From Agreia pratensis (GTDB lineage: Bacteria > Actinomycetota > Actinomycetes > Actinomycetales > Microbacteriaceae), in contig NZ_FXAY01000007.1 in assembly GCF_900177685.1 (NCBI RefSeq), positions 1-64,000 on the forward strand: a DNA stretch of 64,000 bases. Reading direction: 5' to 3'. Every line of letters starts with the position of its first letter. The first letter of the stretch is position 1. Below are positions 57,385 to 64,000 of the stretch, in pieces. Made by a program: the position numbers and the translations under genes. Under the pieces are notes generated by a model that saw only the letters and a program-made list of their open reading frames with translations, had not been told where the DNA came from and searched no databases.

Positions 57385-57795
57385 ATGATCGTCGTGACAA
57401 CCAATGAGATCCCAGGCCACCGCATCGATGCCGTCTTCGGCGAGGTCATGGGCCTCACCGTGAGATCGCGCGACATCGGCGCGCAGTTCACTGCCAGCTT
57501 CCGTGCTCTCGGGGGTGGCGAACTCCCCGAGATGACCAAGGCTCTTTATGAGAGCCGCCAGGAGGTCATGCACCGCATGGTGGTCGAGGCCGAGTCGAAG
57601 GGTGCGAACGCGATCGTCGCCATGCGCTTCGACACGTCGGAGATGGGCACCAACTGGACAGAGGTCTGCGCCTACGGAACCGCCGTTTTTGCGATTCCCC
57701 TTGGCCGCGGAGAGGCCGGCGCCACGGGTCAGTCGGCCTACCTCGTCGAGGCCGCCGCGGGCGCACAGCCCCCGGCTGCCGCCGCCCAGGCGTGA
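57385..57795 (+). CDS. YbjQ/UPF0145-family protein
   Basis: This 136-residue protein has the YbjQ pattern: IVVTTNEIPGHRIDAVFGEV, GLTVRSRDIGAQFTASFRAL, RQEVMHRMVVEAESKGANAIV and MRFDTSEMG. Members form compact oligomers and are sometimes named heavy-metal-binding, without firm functional evidence. The C-terminal 25 residues are Ala/Pro-rich. It stands alone between aminotransferase and nadE. Confidence 0.85.
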   Translation: MIVVTTNEIPGHRIDAVFGEVMGLTVRSRDIGAQFTASFRALGGGELPEMTKALYESRQEVMHRMVVEAESKGANAIVAMRFDTSEMGTNWTEVCAYGTAVFAIPLGRGEAGATGQSAYLVEAAAGAQPPAAAAQA

Positions 57796-57846
57796 CCTGC
57801 TCGTAAAGAGAGGCGTCGAGGCGTCGTTCGGCGTAGTTTTGTAGTC

Positions 57847-58668
57847 ATGCGCGAAGAACAGGCCCACATCATCGAGGCCCTCACCGTCTTGCCCACGATC
57901 GACGCCGCAGCTGAGATCGAACGCCGCACCTCCTTCCTCGTCGACTACCTGCGTCGAACCGGGGCGAAGGGCCTTGTGCTCGGCATCAGCGGCGGGCAGG
58001 ACTCGTCTCTGGCGGGTCGGCTGTGCCAACTGGCGGTCGAGAGACTCCAAGGCGAAGAGGTCGAGGCGACGTTCATCGCCGTGCGTCTGCCCTACGGAGT
58101 ACAGGCCGACGAAGACGACGCCCAGCTCGCCCTGAGCTTCATCAAGCCCGAGCGCGTTGTCACCTTCGACATCAAGCGCGGCGTCGACGGCATCGCCGCC
58201 GAGTTCACCGACGCGGTCGGAACACCGATCACCGACTTCAACAAGGGCAACGTCAAAGCTCGCGCCCGCATGATCGCTCAATACGCGATCGCCGGCGATG
58301 CGGGCCTGCTCGTGGTGGGAACCGACCACGCCGCCGAAGCCGTGACAGGCTTCTTCACGAAGTTCGGCGACGGCGGTGCCGACGTGCTTCCGCTCTCCGG
58401 CCTCACCAAGAGACAGGGCCGAGCACTGCTCGAAGCACTGGATGCGCCCGAGCGGCTGTATCTGAAGGCCCCGACGGCAGATCTACTCGACAACACCCCC
58501 GGCCAGACCGACGAGGCCAACCTCGGTCTCAGCTACTCCGACATCGACGACTTCCTCGAGGGCAACGAGGTCGACGACCGCGTGGCTGACGCGATCATCG
58601 CCCGGTACTCCGCGACAGAGCACAAGCGCTCCTTGCCCGTCGGCCCGGCCGACTCGTGGTGGAAGTAG
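57847..58668 (+). CDS. nadE: NH3-dependent NAD+ synthetase
   Basis: This 273-residue protein has the ATP pyrophosphatase loop GISGGQDSS (about residues 46-54), [29 protein letters not shown] and [20 protein letters not shown], then the C-terminal [10 protein letters not shown]. All are hallmarks of bacterial ammonia-dependent NadE, which amidates nicotinic acid adenine dinucleotide in the cytoplasm. It lacks the N-terminal glutaminase domain of the longer actinobacterial NadE, so this organism may carry a second form. Confidence 0.93.
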   Translation: MREEQAHIIEALTVLPTIDAAAEIERRTSFLVDYLRRTGAKGLVLGISGGQDSSLAGRLCQLAVERLQGEEVEATFIAVRLPYGVQADEDDAQLALSFIKPERVVTFDIKRGVDGIAAEFTDAVGTPITDFNKGNVKARARMIAQYAIAGDAGLLVVGTDHAAEAVTGFFTKFGDGGADVLPLSGLTKRQGRALLEALDAPERLYLKAPTADLLDNTPGQTDEANLGLSYSDIDDFLEGNEVDDRVADAIIARYSATEHKRSLPVGPADSWWK

Positions 58669-58671
58669 CTA

Positions 58672-59190
58672 ATGCCCACCACCACGCAACGCGGACTCAC
58701 CCCACTCGCCGCCACCGCATCACTGATGTTCGGGCTGTTCGCCCTCACCGGCTGCAGTGTCCTCGACACTGTCATGCCCAAAGACGAGGCAGTGCGCGAC
58801 GACAAGACCAGCGAGGTCACCGAAGCCGGCCAGGCCGATGTCTTCACGATCGCGGTGGGCGACTGCTTCAACGACGTCGACGCAGAGGAGATCAGCGAGG
58901 TTCCCGTGGTTCCCTGCGACCAGCCGCATGACTACGAGGCTTACAGCGCGTTCGACCTCGCCGGCGATGAGTTTCCCGGCGACGAGGCAGTGACTCAGCA
59001 GGCCGGCGACGGCTGCACTCCGCCCTTCGCCGAGTTCAACGGCGTGAGCTACGACGACTCCACGCTGTACCTCGGCTACCTGCTTCCCACCGAAGACAGC
59101 TGGACACAGCAGGATGACCGCGAGGTGCTCTGCTATATCTACGAAGAAAACGTGCAGACCACGGGAACCCTGAAGGGTGCCGCTCGCTGA
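58672..59190 (+). CDS. Septum-formation-family lipoprotein
   Basis: This 172-residue protein has a lipoprotein signal (TASLMFGLFALTGCSV, acylated Cys at about residue 28) and a domain starting VFTIAVGDCFNDVDAEEI, with PVVPCDQPHDYEAYSAF, GCTPPFAEF and VLCYIY. The four spaced cysteines and the GDCFND/PCDQPHDYE pattern match the actinobacterial septum-formation domain, an extracytoplasmic disulfide-bonded module. GGAAG precedes the ATG. It starts 3 bp after the nadE stop, so it is co-transcribed, though no functional link is obvious. Confidence 0.75.
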   Translation: MPTTTQRGLTPLAATASLMFGLFALTGCSVLDTVMPKDEAVRDDKTSEVTEAGQADVFTIAVGDCFNDVDAEEISEVPVVPCDQPHDYEAYSAFDLAGDEFPGDEAVTQQAGDGCTPPFAEFNGVSYDDSTLYLGYLLPTEDSWTQQDDREVLCYIYEENVQTTGTLKGAAR

Positions 59191-59196
59191 CGAACG

Positions 59197-59538
59197 TTAC
59201 GCGCGCCAGGCTCGACCGCGGCGACCGACGACAGTGAGGATGCCGCCCGCCAGGCCGATGCCGAGGCCCGTGGCGGCAAGCAGCCCGAGCGCATCGAAGC
59301 CGGTCGACGACAGCTGACCGGAGCCGCCGGAACCACCGGAATCATCTGGATCGCCGGGCGTGGTGGTCTGTCCCGGTCTAGGTGTGATCTCCACGTGCAC
59401 CCCGACCCCGTCGTCGTCGATGCCTGCCGCCGCAGCGGTGAGAGGCGCGGGACCTGCCACGATGGCCAGCATCAGAGAGCCGAGCAGCAGCATCCGGGAG
59501 CCTCTCGAGGCCCGTGTCGTCGCGCGTGATTCGTTCAT
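59197..59538 (-). CDS. Small secreted protein with sortase-type C terminus
   Basis: This 113-residue protein has a signal peptide (RMLLLGSLMLAIVAGPAPLT), a short acidic and Gly/Ser/Pro-rich region (about 40-75), then SSTG in GQLSSTGFDALG, a hydrophobic helix (about 81-103) and a basic tail RRGRAWRA. This is the layout of an LPXTG-type cell-wall sorting signal with a variant motif. Its start overlaps the upstream gene stop by 4 nt. In Firmicutes WxL clusters a small LPXTG protein occupies the same position. Confidence 0.65.
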   Translation of the reverse strand: MNESRATTRASRGSRMLLLGSLMLAIVAGPAPLTAAAAGIDDDGVGVHVEITPRPGQTTTPGDPDDSGGSGGSGQLSSTGFDALGLLAATGLGIGLAGGILTVVGRRGRAWRA

Positions 59539-60602
59539 AGGTTGACCACCGATCTTCTGCCTTCTTCTCGAGCCGCCTCGAGCAGCTTCTCCACGTGACG
59601 TCTGCGGCGCATCCGGCCCCACAGCAGGCCTCCCACGATGAGCAGCACCGCCAGCAGTACGACCAGCTGCGACCACGGGATCGCCCACACCTCGATGTTC
59701 TGCTGCAGGGCCGCAGCGGGTTCGCTGACGTCGTTCGGCAGAATCACCGACTGCTCGACGGTGAGCGGGTAGCTCAGCAGTCCGACAGGCCAGGCGCCCG
59801 GAACCTCGATCTGAAGGGTTCGACGATCGCCCGGCAGCAGTTCCACGGGTGCGGCGGCCTCGCCAGAGGCATCCGGCAGACGAACGCCCCCGGCGACCGT
59901 CGAGCCGCTCACCGAGAGCCGCGCGTTGCCGGTGTTTTCGAGCGTGTAGTCGATGCGTGTCGAACCGGGTTCGAAGGGGTTCCACGATGAGCGGTACGCG
60001 GCCTTGCTCGAGGCGACGGCCAATGAGGGCGCGATCTCTCCGCTCACCCTGGTCAGAACCCGGAACCCCACCCTGCTCTCGACGCCGACCGAGGCTCCGC
60101 CGTCTGACCCTTTGGAGAAGATCGACGCGGCGAGCCCCGCGGCGTGATCTCCCGGGGTTGCGTTGGAGGGGATGGTGACGGCGACGGGAACCACGGCCAT
60201 ACCGCCCGGGGCCACCGTGACGTTCTCCTGAACGCCGACCCACGTGCCGGCGTCGACCGACTCGGTGCCGTGCGGAAGCATGTTGAACCGGCCCTTGGAC
60301 GTGAAGTAACCGTCGGCGGCGTTGAGAGCGAAGGTCACCTCGGTCGTGCCGAGATTGCGCACCGCGAGGTGCTCTTGGATGGTCTGGCCCGGGTCTCCCT
60401 CGAGCTCCATCCAGGACCGGCCGTCGGGGCCGGCGGCATCGGCGGGTGTCACAGACCACGTGACGGTGGGCTCGACCGTGTCGGCCGTCGTCGAGACGGC
60501 CGCGGCCGATCCCGCGCCGGCCAGCGCAAGGCCGGATGCGACGGCGAGGGCGATGAGGGCGGATGCGAGACGGGCGCCGAGTGCGGTTTCTCTGGGTTTC
60601 AC
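59535..60602 (-). CDS. DUF916-like membrane-anchored surface protein
   Basis: This 355-residue protein has a signal peptide (about 1-34), an Ig-like beta domain (VTWSVTPADAAGPDGRSWME, GQTIQEHLAVRNLGTTEVTF, VGFRVLTRVSGEIAPSL), a second beta domain (IDYTLENTGNARLSVSGS), one membrane helix near residues 308-328 and a basic cytoplasmic tail. This matches the WxL-interacting DUF916-type proteins that hold surface complexes at the membrane. The GTG at 60602 has GAGG upstream. A 15-bp hairpin separates it from the WxL-like gene. Confidence 0.65.
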   Translation of the reverse strand: MKPRETALGARLASALIALAVASGLALAGAGSAAAVSTTADTVEPTVTWSVTPADAAGPDGRSWMELEGDPGQTIQEHLAVRNLGTTEVTFALNAADGYFTSKGRFNMLPHGTESVDAGTWVGVQENVTVAPGGMAVVPVAVTIPSNATPGDHAAGLAASIFSKGSDGGASVGVESRVGFRVLTRVSGEIAPSLAVASSKAAYRSSWNPFEPGSTRIDYTLENTGNARLSVSGSTVAGGVRLPDASGEAAAPVELLPGDRRTLQIEVPGAWPVGLLSYPLTVEQSVILPNDVSEPAAALQQNIEVWAIPWSQLVVLLAVLLIVGGLLWGRMRRRRHVEKLLEAAREEGRRSVVNL

Positions 60603-60643
60603 GGGCTGAAGACCTCGAATGATGAGCGGCTAGGTGATGAGAT

Positions 60644-60686
60644 CGAGCGGGGCTGCACGGTGTGGGGGGAAGTGCAGCCCCGCTCG
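60644..60686 (-). terminator. Strong intercistronic hairpin
   Basis: CGAGCGGGGCTGCAC (60644-60658) pairs perfectly with 60672-60686 around a 13-nt loop, directly after the WxL-like gene stop (60692). With a 15-bp GC-rich stem it could terminate most transcripts or protect the upstream mRNA, giving much more of the WxL-like protein than of the membrane protein downstream. Confidence 0.75.
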
Positions 60687-60691
60687 GGTGA

Positions 60692-61312
60692 TTACTCGAA
60701 CAGAGACAGAGTCAGAGTCGAGCTGTAGCTGCCGGGCGCGACGGTCGCCGGTGTGCGCAGGAAGAGGTTGGCGTTCGCCGTCCACTGGCCCTCGCTCGCG
60801 ACGGCGCCGGAGTCGATGGCGAGCGCGAGCAGTTCCTGGTCGACGAGTCCCACGCCATCGTCTCCTCCGTCGATGGCCGTGTCGACCGGGTCGCCCTCGG
60901 CGACCAGGCCGGATTCGCCGCCGTCGATGAGCGCCGGAATCCAGCCCAGATACTCGGCCCCGATGGCCGTCTGGCCCGCATCTCCTACGAAGTCCGTCGA
61001 GGAGCCGAGCACGTACCATCCGACATCCGCAGGAATCTCGTCGGCCGCACGGGTGTCGGTGACGGTGACGGTAGGCAGGGTGCCCGTGAACTGACGCACC
61101 AGCTCGGTCGAGCCGGTTTCGGTGAGCGTCGTCGATGTGCCGCCGACGCTCATGGCGAGCACTCCGGGGCCTTCGATCTCGGCGATCTCGACTTTCACGT
61201 CGACATCGTCGCTTCCGACCTCTTCGGCCGCAGCCGCGCCGGCGAGGCCTGTCAGCAGCAGAGTTCCGACGACCACTGCCGAGGTGCGGGCAGCGAATTC
61301 TCGTTTACGCAT
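60692..61312 (-). CDS. WxL-like secreted surface protein
   Basis: This 206-residue protein has a signal peptide (TSAVVVGTLLLTGLAGAAAA) and a beta-rich mature part with TLPTVTVTDTRAADEIPADV, VGWYVLGSSTDFV and the C-terminal PGSYSSTLTLSLFE. The order 'VTDTR, W-x-V, ... GxYSxTLTxxL' resembles WxL domains, which bind peptidoglycan non-covalently, though the exact WxL tripeptide is not present. The DUF916-like and sortase-type genes downstream support the comparison. Confidence 0.55.
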   Translation of the reverse strand: MRKREFAARTSAVVVGTLLLTGLAGAAAAEEVGSDDVDVKVEIAEIEGPGVLAMSVGGTSTTLTETGSTELVRQFTGTLPTVTVTDTRAADEIPADVGWYVLGSSTDFVGDAGQTAIGAEYLGWIPALIDGGESGLVAEGDPVDTAIDGGDDGVGLVDQELLALAIDSGAVASEGQWTANANLFLRTPATVAPGSYSSTLTLSLFE

Positions 61313-61372
61313 TGTGGGGTTCCATTTCGTTCGATGCAGATGGTGCAGAGATAAAGGGGTGTGAGGGATGAC

Positions 61373-61406
61373 GCGGGGCGGCCGAACTCGCGTGCGGCCG
61401 CCCCGC
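61373..61406 (-). terminator. Terminator after the GH43 gene
   Basis: GCGGGGCGGCCG (61373-61384) pairs perfectly with 61395-61406 over a 10-nt loop, starting 11 bp past the GH43 stop codon on the - strand. The following - strand sequence has a CCCTTTATC stretch rather than a clean T tract. It separates the GH43 unit from the WxL-like locus. Confidence 0.75.
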
Positions 61407-61417
61407 GCACGGTTGGA

Positions 61418-63850
61418 TCAGCCGCAGGGCTTGGCGTCGTACGACGCCGGCACCACGGTGCTCACGGGCTGGCCATCGATCGTGGCCGAAGCCGTGACCG
61501 TCACCTCACCCGCAGGCAGACTCGCCAGACGAGTCGTGAACGCGTGAGATCCGTTCTTTGTCGGTGCCACAGCAGCGATCGTCTTCGACCCGTAAGCCGA
61601 CTCGATCACCAGCTTCACCGGCACCTCGTCGTTGTTCGTCACCTGAACAGTCAGCAGCGCCTTGCCCGCAGCGCAGCGCGAGCCAGCAGACGCCACGACA
61701 TCCAGCGTCGGAGCGGCGGCCGCCTCGGCGAACGACCAGGTGTCGACCTCGGCGAGGTTCTGACCGGTCGGTCCGGTGAACGTGAAGTACACGTCGTGTA
61801 CTCCCGTGACGCCCTCGAGGTCGGTCGACACCTCGCCCCACTCGCCCACTGGTGAGTCGACGTCGATGGTGGCGATCGCAGCAGACGTGCGGTCGTCGAG
61901 ACGCACCTGGATCTGGCCTCCGGCCACGAGGGCCTTGACTTTCGCGGTCACCGAGCCTGCTCCGGCGTCGCCGAAGTCGACGGCCGAGAGAGAGGTCCAG
62001 TCACCGTTGTCGACATCGTCGAGTACGAGGTTGGGCGCATTCGTTCCGAACTGTGTGGATCCGCCGTCGATCTTCTTCGTGGCGAGACCCTGCTGGTAGG
62101 CGATGGTCTCTGCCTCGAGCACGCTGTACGGATCGAGGTTCTTGATCTGATCCGCACCGGCGAAATCACCGACCACCTGCTTGATGGTTCCGTCCTCGTT
62201 GAACGTCAGCTCCTGGATGTGGGTGCTTCGGTACCCCTGGGTGGTGTCACCGTTGATGCGCTTGTTGAGCGTCGGAGCGTGGTACGTGAAGTAGTACTTG
62301 CCGTCGAGCTCGAACACCGACTGGTGGTTGTTGCCACCCGTTCCGGCTCCGAAGAACTGGCCCTGGTTCGGGAACAGAACACCCTGGTAGGTGCTCTTAT
62401 CCCAGACCATCGGGTCATCCGACATCAGATAACCGATCTGGCCGCCGCCCGGGTAGCCGGGAAGCGCAGTCTGGTTGCCACCGAAGTCGTTGCCGCCGAA
62501 GTGCGACGAGTACGACAGGTAGTACTTGTCGTTGCGCTTGAATACCTGCGATGCCTCGAAGGCCACCGGTGCATCGACGACGACTGCTTCACCGACGGTG
62601 GAGACCATGTCGTCTCCCAGCTTGATGGCCCGGATGTTCTTCGGGTTGTTGAAGCGCTCGGCTGCCGGAAAGCTCGTCGAGGCGGGGCCGCCACCGAAGT
62701 AGAGGTACGCCTGCCCGTCGTCGTCGACGAGAGGAGCTGGGTCGAACAGCCAGTTCACGCCCTGAACTCCGGGAGTGCTGCTGTTGATCAGCGTGCTGGT
62801 GCGCTCACTGACCCACGGGCCGATCGGAGAGGCGCCGGTGAGCACGTTACTCGAGCCGCCGCCGTTGGCGTAGTACAGGAAGTACTTGTCGACACCGTTG
62901 ATCGTCTTCTTGGCCATGCCCGGTGCCCACGAATTGTTCGTGAAAGGAGCGACTCCATTGGGACCCGCGACCTGGATTTCACCGTGGTCGGTCCAGTTCA
63001 CGAGGTCCTCGGAAGAGATCACGGTGATCTGGTTGATGCTGCCGTAGTTGATCTGCGGCGAGATGCCAGTGGTCGGATCCGGAGCGTAGCCCTGAGTGTC
63101 GTTGGTCATGTAGATGTACGCACGACCGTTGTCGACGAAACCGAACGCGTCGGCGCCGAACTTGTGCGAGATCACAGGGTTGTGCTCGCCGGGATTCTTG
63201 CCGACGATCTCGATCGTCTTCGACGGGGGCGGGGGCGGCGGCGCGCCAACAAGCGACACGTCATCGACCTTGAAGTCCATCAGGTGCGTGGCGGGCGCTC
63301 CCGTAGCGGTCGCGCCGGCGGCCCAGGGGGTCTCGAAGAACAACCGCGCGGTGCCGACGTTCTGCGTCGTCGGAATGGTGAAGTTCGCGCTGAGAGTCGC
63401 CCACTCGCCCTTGGTCGCGGTAACGCTCGCGAGGTTCGTGTATGTGCTTCCGCCGTAATGCATCGTGGCGAAGAATTGCTTCGTCGCGGGTGATGCGGCG
63501 TTCTCGTACTTGATGCGCGCCTTGATCGTGTAGGTCTGGCCCGCCTGCACCTTGCCGGTGAGATCCTGCAACGGGCCGGAGCCCGTGGTGAGCCGACCGG
63601 TGATCAGCGCCGCGGCGGCTCCGGTGGTCGCATCCGGTGTCGTGGCGAGGGTGCCGCCGTCTGTGGCGTTGCCGTTGTTCACGATCCAATTGGCGGTTCC
63701 GCTTTCGAAACCGCCGTTCACGATCAGTTCCTGATCCGCGGCGAACGATGCGCTTGCCGAGAACGACGACGCGAGAAGGGCGGCGAGGGCCATCCCCGCG
63801 AGTCCCATCTTCGACCGGTGTCTCCACCGGGATTGCACGAGCTGTTCCAT
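61418..63850 (-). CDS. Secreted multimodular GH43 glycosidase
   Basis: This 810-residue protein has a signal peptide (about 1-38), a CBM4/9-type domain (about 40-203, ELIVNGGFESGTANW), a PPPPPP linker (205-209), a GH43 five-bladed propeller (about 212-545) with the triad D234 (GADAFGFVD), D370 (LFDPAPLVDDDG) and E432 (FEASQVF), a CBM6-like module (about 550-690, YSVLEAETIAYQQG) and a C-terminal beta domain of about 100 residues. Such enzymes release arabinose or xylose from plant polysaccharides. AGGAGG lies 4 nt before the ATG. It is transcribed toward the WxL-like locus with a terminator between. Confidence 0.87.
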   Translation of the reverse strand: MEQLVQSRWRHRSKMGLAGMALAALLASSFSASASFAADQELIVNGGFESGTANWIVNNGNATDGGTLATTPDATTGAAAALITGRLTTGSGPLQDLTGKVQAGQTYTIKARIKYENAASPATKQFFATMHYGGSTYTNLASVTATKGEWATLSANFTIPTTQNVGTARLFFETPWAAGATATGAPATHLMDFKVDDVSLVGAPPPPPPSKTIEIVGKNPGEHNPVISHKFGADAFGFVDNGRAYIYMTNDTQGYAPDPTTGISPQINYGSINQITVISSEDLVNWTDHGEIQVAGPNGVAPFTNNSWAPGMAKKTINGVDKYFLYYANGGGSSNVLTGASPIGPWVSERTSTLINSSTPGVQGVNWLFDPAPLVDDDGQAYLYFGGGPASTSFPAAERFNNPKNIRAIKLGDDMVSTVGEAVVVDAPVAFEASQVFKRNDKYYLSYSSHFGGNDFGGNQTALPGYPGGGQIGYLMSDDPMVWDKSTYQGVLFPNQGQFFGAGTGGNNHQSVFELDGKYYFTYHAPTLNKRINGDTTQGYRSTHIQELTFNEDGTIKQVVGDFAGADQIKNLDPYSVLEAETIAYQQGLATKKIDGGSTQFGTNAPNLVLDDVDNGDWTSLSAVDFGDAGAGSVTAKVKALVAGGQIQVRLDDRTSAAIATIDVDSPVGEWGEVSTDLEGVTGVHDVYFTFTGPTGQNLAEVDTWSFAEAAAAPTLDVVASAGSRCAAGKALLTVQVTNNDEVPVKLVIESAYGSKTIAAVAPTKNGSHAFTTRLASLPAGEVTVTASATIDGQPVSTVVPASYDAKPCG

Positions 63851-64000
63851 TTATCCTCCTTGATTGCTGGACTGAGGTGGTGCGTTTTCGTCAGCTGCAG
63901 AGCTCGACGTCAGCCGATGCCGCCATGACGCCTGGGCGTCTTCCGAGGGTGACGGCCACCTGCGCATGAGAGCGGTAACAATTTCTGGCCCGGGCCTGCG
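63851..64000. other. Upstream region of the GH43 gene
   Basis: These 150 bp reach the window edge without a gene I can support. On the - strand ATTGTTACCG (63973-63982) resembles half of the TGTTA-type operators used by some LacI-family sugar regulators, but the other half (CTCTCA) does not match. The ribosome-binding site of the GH43 gene lies at the start of this stretch. Confidence 0.4.

Noticed and set aside
63973-63982. LacI-type operator upstream of GH43
   Set aside because: ATTGTTACCG matches only one half of a TGTTA-type site and the opposite half is not symmetrical, so it is mentioned but not called.

Overview
The window is a 64-kb stretch of high-GC DNA with short intergenic gaps, frequent GTG/TTG starts, many 4-nt stop/start overlaps and a nucS-type mismatch endonuclease. 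Protein style and base usage, including a frequent GGATGC/GCATCC word, suggest an actinobacterium, probably Microbacteriaceae; this assignment is inference. I see no rRNA, tRNA, CRISPR array, transposase, integrase or phage gene. The window reads as chromosomal accessory-metabolism territory, about 60 genes, mostly carbohydrate and organic-acid uptake and breakdown under local regulators.

Layout. 1-3.2 kb: end of an unknown gene, a terminator, and two overlapping multi-membrane GT-C glycosyltransferases. 3.3-7 kb: a LacI regulator divergent from an MFS transporter across a perfect palindrome, a small membrane protein, and nucS. 7-17 kb: two converging operons for what looks like four-carbon polyol/sugar-acid catabolism (TIM-barrel enzyme, two oxidoreductases, a 36-residue membrane peptide and an MFS transporter on +; DUF1537 kinase, LtnD-like dehydrogenase, DhaK/DhaL fusion kinase, RpiB-like isomerase and GntR regulator on -). 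The same palindrome, ATCCTATAGGAT, precedes both arms. 17.8-22.7 kb: an unfamiliar five-gene operon (MFS transporter, cytoplasmic substrate-binding-fold protein, ornithine-cyclodeaminase-like protein, one-cysteine Asp/Glu-racemase-fold protein, GntR regulator) behind a strong promoter bracketed by TTTGTATCCCA inverted repeats.

22.8-38.4 kb: a glycan-use locus with GH38 alpha-mannosidase, a large unknown partner, a sugar ABC transporter, an amino-sugar-kinase-like protein, NagB, a ROK regulator, an MFS transporter and GH2 beta-galactosidase; it resembles equipment for N-glycan-like material. 38.8-41.2 kb: a three-gene operon of a 51-residue protein, an ADP-ribosylglycohydrolase fused to an unknown N-terminal domain, and a compact protein that reads as an ADP-ribosyltransferase. 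This is the strongest candidate for an undescribed system. 41.3-48.3 kb: an APC permease and a LacI-controlled MFS/alpha-beta-hydrolase/SGNH-hydrolase operon. 48.4-59.2 kb: housekeeping and miscellaneous genes (ion permease, DM13 protein, HAD phosphatase, EEP enzyme, EamA/MocR pair, SDR+FAH pair, class IV aminotransferase, NadE, lipoprotein). 59.2-63.9 kb: a cell-surface locus with a small sortase-type protein, a DUF916-like membrane protein and a WxL-like secreted protein, with a multimodular secreted GH43 enzyme upstream; the arrangement recalls the WxL/Csc clusters of Firmicutes.

Sequence-level statements were read by eye. Family assignments rest on remembered motifs and gene context, without database searches.
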